7,851 nucleotides of DNA from DATKCN01 sp035513175 (lineage in GTDB: Bacteria > Chloroflexota > Chloroflexia > Thermomicrobiales > CFX8). The DNA lies in the NCBI GenBank assembly GCA_035513175.1, contig DATKCN010000291.1, forward strand, positions 1-7,851, given 5' to 3'. Below, one piece after another: positions 1 through 5,850 of the stretch (position 1 is its first letter; each line of letters starts with the position of its first letter). The notes beneath the pieces are model-generated. The model saw only the letters and a list, made by a program, of their open reading frames with translations. It was not told the DNA's origin and ran no database searches. The position numbers and the translations under genes were made by a program.

Positions 1-402
1 GAGGCAGGCGGAGTCCTTTTGGGTCGCCACATCCGTGACACGTGCGACATCGTAGTTGATCTCGTCAGCACTCCGCTGCCTGGCGATCGACAATCTCGCA
101 CCCGCTTCTTCCGGGCACGGCGGCGACATCAGGCCCTCATCGATCAGGTGTGGTTGGTGATCGATGGCGCCTGTACCTATTTGGGAGAGTGGCATACCCA
201 CCCGGAAGTGATCCCTACCCCGTCCCTGATCGACCAGTTCGATTGGCGGCGCAAGTTGATCGTGGATCGTTTCTCGAACTGCGCCTTCTTTGTGATCGTC
301 GGCACGACAGCGGTATGCGCCTGGGAAGGTCACCAACGGCGTCTGCTGCTGCACTCCCTAGAACGGTCGGGTGGTGATGTCCCAAACGACGCTTCCGGCT
401 AA
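1..402 (+). CDS. cap3: Cap3-like JAB/JAMM isopeptidase of type II CBASS (5'-truncated by window edge)
   Basis: This is the 3' part of a JAB/MPN metallopeptidase gene; the reading frame is open at base 1. The first residues read EAGGVLLGR, the usual JAB opening that carries the catalytic glutamate. GEWHTHP with a serine and aspartate seven and ten residues after the HTHP proline then supplies the zinc-binding H-x-H-P...S-x-x-D part of the JAMM motif. A TTG at 19 is a possible start, but it would remove the conserved glutamate and is rejected. About 133 residues are visible, and 20-40 are probably missing upstream. In type II CBASS, Cap3 removes the conjugation that Cap2 (E1/E2-like) places on the C-terminus of the cyclic-nucleotide synthase, countering its priming. 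The last 26 bases overlap the HNH-SAVED gene, indicating one operon. Stand-alone JAB proteins also occur in other ubiquitin-like systems, but the SAVED effector next door favours CBASS. Confidence 0.88.
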   Translation, partial: EAGGVLLGRHIRDTCDIVVDLVSTPLPGDRQSRTRFFRARRRHQALIDQVWLVIDGACTYLGEWHTHPEVIPTPSLIDQFDWRRKLIVDRFSNCAFFVIVGTTAVCAWEGHQRRLLLHSLERSGGDVPNDASG

Positions 403-1510
403 GGTGCAACTCGACATCTGGCTCCACGCCGGCGGGCGCTGCGAGTACCCGGGCTGCACTACGCCATTGTGGAAGGATGAGCTGACGCTGGCGAAGATGA
501 ATAAGGCGTATCTGGCCCACATCATCGCAGACATCCCGACTGGCCCCCGCGGCCATCCAACGCTTTCCGAGCAGCTCAAGACCGATCCAACGAACATCAT
601 GCTGCTGTGTGACACCCATCATCGGCTAATCGATCGCCAGGATGTTGCCGGCCATCCGGTCGAACTCCTGCGCCAGTACAAGCGCGACCACGAGCAGCGC
701 ATCGAGCGACAGACCGCCATTCACACGGATCGTCGAACGCACCTAGTCCTCTTTGGTACGCGAATCGGCCAGCGACGTGGACACGTCAACGCTGCCCAAG
801 CCTGCACAGCCGTGCTCCCGGAGCGTTATCCTGCCGACGAGCGCGGGATTCAACTGGACTTAGCAGAGAATGAGGACAGCGAGGGCGATCCCGATTTCTG
901 GTTGTTGACCACGCAGTTTGTCGAGCGTCGCCTGCAGCGCTATATGGCTGATGGGCACGGCCCTGGCGGGCTACCACTCAACCACCTCTCACTTTTCGCG
1001 CTGGCGCCAATCCCGGTGCTCATTCACTTCGGCATGCAGTTCGGTGATATCTACCCGGCTGATGTGTTCCAGCGCCAGCGTAGCACTGGCGACTGGCAGT
1101 GGCAAACTCTTGCGGATGATGACTTCGACTATCAGCTGGACCGACCGGACGACGATCGGGTAGGACCGGTAGCAGTCAATCTGTCACTCAGCGGTCGCGT
1201 TCATGACTCGGAGATCGCGAAGACATTAGACCAGGCGTTGCCGACCTATACGCTTCGGGTTGCTCGGCCCGATCGGGATTTTCTACGCGCGAAGGAGCAG
1301 CTTGAGCTGTTTCGCGGTCATTGGCAACGACTGCTTACCGAGATTCGCGGTGTGCATGGGGAAGATTGCGAGATTCATCTCTTCCCGGCGGTGCCGTGTT
1401 CGGTCGCGGTAGAGATTGGTCGCGCGATCTTGCCGAAGAGCGATCCCAGTCTTATCGTCTACGACCATGATCGCAAAGGCGGGGGCTTTCATCGAACGAT
1501 CGTCATCTAG
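377..1510 (+). CDS. cap5: Cap5-like HNH-SAVED effector nuclease of CBASS
   Basis: The protein is 377 residues from ATG 377, the usual size for Cap5. GTG 371 is an alternative start two codons earlier. The N-terminal HNH domain (about 15-90) has a zinc ribbon (C22, C27, C78, H81) and the catalytic set H48 (in AHIIAD), N73 (in DPTNI) and H82. Residues about 125-377 form a SAVED domain, with the typical ending IHLFPAVPCSVAVEIGRA then a LIVYDHD strand. In this family SAVED binds a cyclic oligonucleotide made by the CBASS synthase and oligomerises, which switches on the HNH domain to degrade double-stranded DNA and abort infection. Characterised Cap5 proteins respond to cyclic dinucleotides; the ligand here cannot be read from sequence. 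The start lies inside the cap3 3' end (26-base overlap), so translation is probably coupled. The effector follows cap3 here, whereas in well-known operons such as the Vibrio one it comes first. Confidence 0.92.
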   Translation: MSQTTLPAKVQLDIWLHAGGRCEYPGCTTPLWKDELTLAKMNKAYLAHIIADIPTGPRGHPTLSEQLKTDPTNIMLLCDTHHRLIDRQDVAGHPVELLRQYKRDHEQRIERQTAIHTDRRTHLVLFGTRIGQRRGHVNAAQACTAVLPERYPADERGIQLDLAENEDSEGDPDFWLLTTQFVERRLQRYMADGHGPGGLPLNHLSLFALAPIPVLIHFGMQFGDIYPADVFQRQRSTGDWQWQTLADDDFDYQLDRPDDDRVGPVAVNLSLSGRVHDSEIAKTLDQALPTYTLRVARPDRDFLRAKEQLELFRGHWQRLLTEIRGVHGEDCEIHLFPAVPCSVAVEIGRAILPKSDPSLIVYDHDRKGGGFHRTIVI

Positions 1511-1526
1511 TCGGCTGGCGGAAGTC

Positions 1527-1796
1527 ATGTCTGAACCAAAGCTCTTTTCCCTCATTCGTCACAACGACCAGAGTGGTGTCAGTGGCACTGGCCGGGTGCT
1601 AGACGGCGTAATCTTCCATACTGGCCAGGTTGTCATCTGCTGGCGCTCAGACATCGACTCTGAGCAACTTGGATACAGCAGCCTCGCCATCTACCCATCC
1701 TGGCAGGCATTCCTCCACGTGCATGTTGATCCACACCCGTCTCATGCCTCGGAAATCCGCTTCGTCGGCGAGGATTTGCAGTCAACTGGGTTGTGA
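1527..1796 (+). CDS. small conserved 'SGVSGTG' protein, CBASS operon tail
   Basis: The product is 89 residues, and ATG 1527 is 16 nt after the cap5 stop. A GGCGGA element ends five to six bases before the start. An upstream in-frame GTG at 1416 would run far into cap5 and is not favoured. The sequence opens MSEPKLFSLIRHNDQSGVSG, continues with TGRVLDGVIFHTG and a VVICWRS strand, and ends in a histidine-rich part (HVHVDPHPSHASEIRFV). I recognise this from memory as a family of small beta-rich proteins of high-GC bacteria and their phages, built on an SGVSGTG core followed by G-V-x-F and a W-R strand; no function is known to me. There is no signal peptide or membrane segment. Its position suggests co-transcription with the CBASS genes, but it could also be a passenger. 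The stop codon sits inside TGTGAGTTCACA (1792-1803). Confidence 0.72.
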   Translation: MSEPKLFSLIRHNDQSGVSGTGRVLDGVIFHTGQVVICWRSDIDSEQLGYSSLAIYPSWQAFLHVHVDPHPSHASEIRFVGEDLQSTGL

Positions 1797-2186
1797 GTTC
1801 ACACGGCACTAGCGGTACAACGGACTCTTCCAAGTCCACTTCTCCGAGTATCTGCGGATAAGGGAGTTTCATCGCAAGTCAGCACGCATAACCGTATACA
1901 TGTAGACACGTATAAGAGCCCTGCGGCTTGGCGCCGTTACGGGACTTCTCCCCTCGCGTCTGACAAGCCCTCTCAAGCTCCTTCGCTGGCATTCCGGCCT
2001 GTCGGTGACAGCCTCCACCCCTCTTTGCCTTCCTCAACAACTCGGCATCAGCGGGGCGCTCAACGGCCACGACGTAGCCGAGATTGGCAACGTTGTCACT
2101 GTCACGTCGACGGCACGTCGGTGACCCAGTAGATCGCCGTCAGCCGAGGGCACATTCCGTTGGCAAGCGGCAACTCAGCCCAAGCA
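1797..2186. other. 390-bp convergent intergenic region without a convincing gene
   Basis: This lies between the 3' ends of the plus-strand CBASS operon and the minus-strand nuclease gene. No reading frame here shows a recognisable family or a good ribosome binding site. The only open frame of note is on the minus strand (2070 to 1879, 63 codons from GTG, rich in Arg/Lys/Cys), and I do not call it a gene. Visible elements are a weak stem (1822-1826 pairing 1833-1837), an AT-rich operator-like motif at 1894-1913, and a longer hairpin at 2101-2125. No T-run follows any stem, so no standard intrinsic terminator is evident. The segment may be a decayed gene or an old insertion boundary. Confidence 0.6.
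2101..2125. repeat. hairpin-forming inverted repeat between convergent genes
   Basis: GTCAC (2101-2105) pairs with GTGAC (2121-2125), and CGAC (2108-2111) pairs with GTCG (2117-2120). That gives nine pairs, a two-base bulge (GT, 2106-2107) and a five-base loop. The same bases contain CACGTCG twice (2103-2109 and 2114-2120). The hairpin is 62 bases past the minus-strand nuclease stop and could slow transcription from both sides. It lacks a T-run, so it is not a standard intrinsic terminator; a protein-binding site is also possible. Confidence 0.4.
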
Positions 2187-3674
2187 TCATGCGGTGGATG
2201 CCGACGGCTTGTCGTTGCTCGCATCGATCAGGATGATATTGGGATCGTCTTCGAGACCTAGCTCTCGGATGATCTTCTGCGCGCGCTCCCGCTCATCGTT
2301 CCAGAAGTAGCAAATCACCTTTACCAAGCCCGTTGCCGCGCCAGCAGCCTCGTAGATCTTGACCTGCTTCGCGAGCCCCTGCTTGAGCTTCGAGTTCCTG
2401 GCGAGCTTGAACTCCACCAACGTCTTGTCGTCGCTCCCGCGCGAGATGCTGAAGTCGACCGGCCCCCGACCGTTGTTGACTTCGGCGTCGACGGCGGATG
2501 GCGAGGCGAACCAGACGAACTTGAAGATGATCTGCAGGTCAGATTCGCGTTGCACCGCCTCACCACCGCGATAGAAGAGCCGGTGCCCGCCCTGGTCCTC
2601 GATCACATGCTTGAGGAACAGAATGCGGTCGCGGGTCTCGTCGCGGGTGTTGGCGGGCATCGTATAGAACGTCGTGTCGGCCAGGTGATCCGCGACATAG
2701 CTCCGTACCTGGTCGACGAACCAGGCTTGGGTGTCTTCGACCCTCTCGGAGCTGATGTCGCACGCCTCATCGCCCCAGTCTTCCCGCTCACGGATGTAGT
2801 ACTCGATGATCTCGGGATACTCCATGATCGCCCGGGCGATCGCACGCTGCTTCTCCTTCTCGCGCTCATCGGCGGTCATCGTCGGGTCGTGAATGAGCTG
2901 GTTGTAGAAGTAGTTGTTGAGTTGCGCCCGCAGTTGAAAGTTGGGGACCGCCGCCGCGACGCGTTCGAAGTTGTGGAGCAGGTCCGGCCGGCTGATCCAC
3001 GTCTCGTCCCGCGTCAGCATGTCCTTCGGCGTAAGCAGTACGTAGTCGCCGGCCGCGTTGGGCAGCTCGTAGCGCCCCGACGCCCACGTCTCTGTGTCGT
3101 AGTTGAAGCGGACCTTCTCGACAGCAAAGACGCAGCGCTGCTCAGCGGTGAGACACGCCTGGGCAACGCGCTGGGTATAGTCGAGAAGGTGCCCCTTGAT
3201 CAGGTTCGTCGTGAAATCGCTGATATTGTCGCGGCCAACGCCTCGATCGACGAGACAGACCTTCTCGAGATGGCTCCCCCGCGTGATCTGCTCCTCGCCG
3301 AACGTGCTGAAGATCGTTCCCAGGTTTCGATGGAGCGCCCTCGCGAACGTCGGACCAAGGCCACTGCCGCGATTTCCGGAGCGCGAAAACCCCAGCCAGT
3401 TCTGCTTGATCTCCTTGAACTGATACCAACTTGCGATCAGTCCCAGGTCCAGGGTCGATCCCCGCGATCGATCGCGCAGGAAGCGGAGGTACCGGATGAT
3501 CTCGTCGTGCAGCTGGCGATAGACGGGATCGTCGCTGTTGAAGAGCAGGAACGGATCGACGAAGAGTGGCAGGTCGTTGATCAGTGAGACGTTGAAGGCG
3601 CCATACTCCTCAAGCGACTGAGGAGCGACGCCGAAGAAATCCGAGAAGTAGATCTGGGGTGGCCGCGGATCCAC
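2187..3674 (-). CDS. PD-(D/E)XK nuclease-domain protein with unrecognised N-terminal region
   Basis: The protein is 495 residues from GTG 3674; an in-frame TAG sits three codons upstream, so no earlier start exists. AAGGG ten bases upstream is a modest ribosome binding site. The C-terminal part (about 375-470) reads as a PD-(D/E)XK nuclease fold: a helix with ESDLQ, then GRGPVDF (D407), EFK (E421, K423) and a glutamine helix KQVKIY (Q437). These are the usual metal-binding and catalytic residues of restriction-endonuclease-like enzymes. Residues 1-370 are an alpha-rich region I cannot assign. It opens with IYFSDFFGV and an EEYGAFNVSLINDLPLFVDP stretch that looks strongly conserved in style. 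There is no signal peptide, membrane span or obvious ATPase or methylase motif. The protein probably acts on DNA in the cytoplasm, and a single-protein phage-defence nuclease is my best inference. It lies 62 bases downstream of two smaller genes on the same strand. Confidence 0.85.
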   Translation of the reverse strand: MDPRPPQIYFSDFFGVAPQSLEEYGAFNVSLINDLPLFVDPFLLFNSDDPVYRQLHDEIIRYLRFLRDRSRGSTLDLGLIASWYQFKEIKQNWLGFSRSGNRGSGLGPTFARALHRNLGTIFSTFGEEQITRGSHLEKVCLVDRGVGRDNISDFTTNLIKGHLLDYTQRVAQACLTAEQRCVFAVEKVRFNYDTETWASGRYELPNAAGDYVLLTPKDMLTRDETWISRPDLLHNFERVAAAVPNFQLRAQLNNYFYNQLIHDPTMTADEREKEKQRAIARAIMEYPEIIEYYIREREDWGDEACDISSERVEDTQAWFVDQVRSYVADHLADTTFYTMPANTRDETRDRILFLKHVIEDQGGHRLFYRGGEAVQRESDLQIIFKFVWFASPSAVDAEVNNGRGPVDFSISRGSDDKTLVEFKLARNSKLKQGLAKQVKIYEAAGAATGLVKVICYFWNDERERAQKIIRELGLEDDPNIILIDASNDKPSASTA

Positions 3675-3736
3675 GCCGTGCTATCCCTTGCTGCTCGTCT
3701 CGTCCATGTCAGGTCGCGAGTGGTCGGCGGGAATCG

Positions 3737-4207
3737 TCAACCAGGCCGCTCGTCGCGCTTCCGCTCTCGATCTTCCCACCACTGCTCCGCACGCCGGCGC
3801 CGGGCCTCGCCCTCGTGAGCATAGCGCTCGCGCTTGGCCTGCTCATGGCGATCGATCTCGCGCTGGAACGCCGCGGCCGCCCACGCCTCCTGACGCTCGA
3901 AAGGATCCTCGAAGATCCCGTCATACTCATCGTCGTAGGGATCGTCGGGCTGGCGCAGACGGCCGACCGCTTCGTCACCATAAGCGTGCTCAGCGCCAGC
4001 GGCTCGATATCCGGGCTGGATGACCTCGACGGACACCGTTCCGCGTCGCTGCCGCAGCACCTCCTGCTCGTCGACGGTGAGCGCGACGACGGCCTCGGTC
4101 ATCATCTCCCGCGCGGCGAAATCGACACCCAGCCGGCGGAACAACGCGTGCCCGCCGTAGGGACCGATGCAGCGGACCAGGCAGAGATCGCGATTCGCGA
4201 CGTGCAT
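3737..4207 (-). CDS. hypothetical protein with acidic patch and charged helix
   Basis: The product is 156 residues and I do not recognise the family. GAGAGG six bases before ATG 4207 is a good ribosome binding site, and it overlaps the stop of the DUF2188 gene, leaving only 10 bases between the two genes. Residues 1-70 look globular with three cysteines or near-cysteine positions (C9, C13) and strands such as GTVSVEVIQ. Residues 88-107 are strikingly acidic (QPDDPYDDEYDGIFEDPFER region). Residues 106-152 form a predicted long helix of alternating Arg/Glu, perhaps a coiled coil. The overlapping plus-strand frame has the low-complexity look of an antisense shadow, and this strand has the better start signal. 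Possible roles, all inference: an immunity or regulatory partner of the downstream nuclease, a DNA-mimic-like protein, or a plasmid housekeeping protein. Confidence 0.62.
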   Translation of the reverse strand: MHVANRDLCLVRCIGPYGGHALFRRLGVDFAAREMMTEAVVALTVDEQEVLRQRRGTVSVEVIQPGYRAAGAEHAYGDEAVGRLRQPDDPYDDEYDGIFEDPFERQEAWAAAAFQREIDRHEQAKRERYAHEGEARRRRAEQWWEDRERKRDERPG

Positions 4208-4217
4208 GCGTCACCTC

Positions 4218-4457
4218 TCAGTGCTGGGCATCCTTCGGGGGATGCGGATCGTTGCCGGGGGCAACTGTATCGGCGTCTCGGATGCGGCCGTCCCGCCGGT
4301 GGATGACCACCTCGCCGCCGCCGGCGTTGCCGACGATCTGCTTGGCGCGCCGTTCGGCGCCGGCCTGGGTCGCGTGGTGCGAACTGGCGCGACCTGCGCT
4401 GGGCTGCTTGACATCCCAGCCTCCCTTCGGATTCGGAACCACATGTCGTCGCGCCAT
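4218..4457 (-). CDS. DUF2188 family protein
   Basis: This 79-residue protein matches the DUF2188 pattern as I know it: an N-terminal RRHVVPNPKGGWDVK, then ASSHHATQAGAERRAKQI and the GGGEVVIHRRDGRIRD core ending in DTVAPGNDPHP. The family is widespread and usually under 100 residues; its function is unknown to me. ATG 4457 is chosen because GGAG lies six bases upstream and the family starts at this MARR. A longer frame up to 4511 would add 18 residues with no family resemblance. It is the first gene of a minus-strand set with the charged protein (10-base gap) and the PD-(D/E)XK nuclease. Divergent transcription with the XRE-protease gene leaves a 157-base shared upstream region. No clear minus-strand promoter was found in that region. 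Confidence 0.85.
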   Translation of the reverse strand: MARRHVVPNPKGGWDVKQPSAGRASSHHATQAGAERRAKQIVGNAGGGEVVIHRRDGRIRDADTVAPGNDPHPPKDAQH

Positions 4458-4533
4458 GATCGTCTCCAATGATGAATCTGATAGATGATTGGGACACCTC
4501 CCCCGCCGCAACGAGTCCGAGGGGTCACGGCAA

Positions 4534-4542
4534 TGTTACAAT
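4534..4542 (+). promoter_or_regulatory. extended -10 promoter of the XRE-protease gene
   Basis: TGTTACAAT matches the extended -10 pattern TG-n-TATAAT, with five of six bases in the hexamer (TACAAT, 4537-4542). No good -35 hexamer lies 16-18 bases upstream, as is common for extended -10 promoters. Transcription would begin near 4549, giving a leader of about 65 bases before ATG 4615. Confidence 0.5.
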
Positions 4543-4572
4543 TGTTCTCGGTTAGATGCTATGGGTTGTAAC
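4535..4572. promoter_or_regulatory. probable operator: GTTACAA/TTGTAAC inverted repeat over the promoter
   Basis: GTTACAA (4535-4541) and TTGTAAC (4566-4572) are perfect seven-base inverted repeats with centres 31 bases apart, about three helical turns. The left arm overlaps the -10 element and the eight-base palindrome ACAATTGT (4538-4545). Dimeric XRE-type repressors commonly bind such sites in their own promoter, so autoregulation of the downstream XRE-protease is likely. Because the region is shared, the DUF2188 operon could be co-regulated. Confidence 0.45.
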
Positions 4573-4614
4573 GACCGGAGTGGCGGGGTTGGCCCTGGCG
4601 AGGAGAGATCGACG

Positions 4615-5850
4615 ATGACGGCCGATGGGCTGGGCGAGCGGCTCGGGCAGGCCCGCGAGTGGGCGGGACTCAGCCAGCAGGAGACAGCGGGACTGACCGG
4701 GATCACGCGCGAACTGATCTCCTACTGGGAGACCGAGCGACGCATCCCCGGCCTGGGGCAGCTCGCACAGATGGCCGAGACCTACGGGACGACCGTCGAC
4801 GCACTGCTCGGCGACGCGCCGGCGCCAGACCAGGCGGCGGAGCATGCCCGACTCTACCGCGACATCGACGCCCACTCGCCGCGCACCAGGGTGGAGGTCC
4901 GGCGCTGGCTGGCCTTCCTCGACAAATGGGCCGATCTACGCGAGGAAGGCGGCGAGCAGTTGCCGGGGCGGGGGAGGCCGCCGCAGCCGTGGCGCGCGCC
5001 GCAGGCGATTACCGACTCGCGCCGGGCGGCGCGGCTGGCGAGCGAGGTGCGAGAGCACTACCAGCTCGGCCTCGACGCGATCCCGGATCTGGTCGCCTTC
5101 CTCGACCAGCACGACGTGCTCGTGTGCCGCGTGGCGCTCGACCCGATCGACACTGCTGGAAGCGTCTCTGGGATCTTCTACAATCACCCCCGGCTAGGCT
5201 TCTCGATCCTGGTCAACACCAACACCACGCCCGGACGGCAGACTTTCACGCTGGCCCACGAATACGCCCACGCCCTGTTTCACTATCAGGAGACCGGATT
5301 GGTCAGTCGCGCCGGCGACCCGGCGCGCACTGAGACCTTCGCCGATGCTTTCGCGGCCCGCTTCCTGGTGCCGGGCGAGTCGCTGCGCGCACTGGTCGCG
5401 CGCGGCGGCCGGCGGACGATCGAGAGCCCCTACGACGTCGTCCGGCTGCAGCAGTACTTCCGCGTCAGCTACGCGATGCTGCTCAACCGGCTGTTCACCG
5501 AGGGGTTGCTGGACACGGAGCAGTACGCGGCCTACCAGGCCGTCAGCCCGAAGGCGCTCGCCGTCCAGCTCGGGCTCGACACGCGCCACTATCACCGCCC
5601 GGTCGACAGTCGCGCGGCGACGCTCGGGCGCTACCCACCCTCGGTGCTGGAACGGGTGCGATTGTTCGTCGAGCATGGGGAGCTCGGCCCGCCGGCCGCG
5701 GCCTCACTGCTGGGGGTATCGCTCGAAGCGATCCACGAGCAACTCCTCGGTGCGCCTCCCGTCGCGGACGAGGACGAACGTCGCGAGTTCGCGGAGCTGC
5801 CCCGCCCGCGTCCACCGAAGCTGAGCGCCGCGCGGCATGTCAGCGACTAA
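4615..5850 (+). CDS. XRE-type HTH fused to ImmA/IrrE zinc metallopeptidase
   Basis: The protein is 411 residues from ATG 4615; AGGAG (4601-4605) lies nine bases upstream. The frame stays open to 4489, but that extension has no ribosome binding site and would include the promoter. Residues 6-66 are a lambda-repressor-type helix-turn-helix (LSQQETAGLTGITRELISYW, then P45 and LL near 64). Residues about 135-310 are an ImmA/IrrE (COG2856) peptidase: HEYAH at 215-219 and ETFADAFAARFLVP with E240 as the third zinc ligand. The VSYAMLLNRL segment typical of this family follows. The C-terminus (about 340-411) carries another helical, HTH-like stretch (GELGPPAAASLLGVSLEAI). In ICE and stress systems such proteases cleave a repressor on induction; with sensor and protease fused here, self-cleavage or cleavage of a partner is an inference. 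It overlaps the PIN gene by 14 bases, suggesting translational coupling. Confidence 0.9.
   Translation: MTADGLGERLGQAREWAGLSQQETAGLTGITRELISYWETERRIPGLGQLAQMAETYGTTVDALLGDAPAPDQAAEHARLYRDIDAHSPRTRVEVRRWLAFLDKWADLREEGGEQLPGRGRPPQPWRAPQAITDSRRAARLASEVREHYQLGLDAIPDLVAFLDQHDVLVCRVALDPIDTAGSVSGIFYNHPRLGFSILVNTNTTPGRQTFTLAHEYAHALFHYQETGLVSRAGDPARTETFADAFAARFLVPGESLRALVARGGRRTIESPYDVVRLQQYFRVSYAMLLNRLFTEGLLDTEQYAAYQAVSPKALAVQLGLDTRHYHRPVDSRAATLGRYPPSVLERVRLFVEHGELGPPAAASLLGVSLEAIHEQLLGAPPVADEDERREFAELPRPRPPKLSAARHVSD

Noticed and set aside
19..402. TTG at 19 as start of the JAB gene
   Set aside because: The frame is open to base 1 and the preceding residues EAGGVL carry the conserved JAB glutamate, so the true start is outside the window.
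1822..1837. GGACT/AGTCC stem as the CBASS operon terminator
   Set aside because: It is only five pairs with a six-base loop and no T-run, so it is too weak to call.
1879..2070. Minus-strand frame of 63 codons in the intergenic gap
   Set aside because: It has a GTG start with no ribosome binding site, no family resemblance, and composition like translated non-coding DNA; kept only as a remark in the gap entry.
2550..3587. Long plus-strand frame of 345 codons opposite the nuclease gene
   Set aside because: It is rich in Val/Asp/Arg with no motif, an antisense shadow of a gene with clear nuclease motifs and high GC at third positions.
3659..4306. Plus-strand frame of 215 codons with hydrophobic stretches
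   Set aside because: It lies opposite the charged minus-strand gene, which has a good ribosome binding site and tight spacing to DUF2188; the hydrophobic runs are what antisense of acidic codons gives.
4458..4614. Minus-strand promoter for the DUF2188 operon
   Set aside because: No pair of hexamers with acceptable match and 16-18 base spacing was found on this strand.
4659..5333. Second plus-strand frame of 224 codons inside the XRE-protease gene
   Set aside because: It is an Arg/Ala/Gly-rich out-of-frame shadow; the overlapping frame has HTH and HEYAH motifs.
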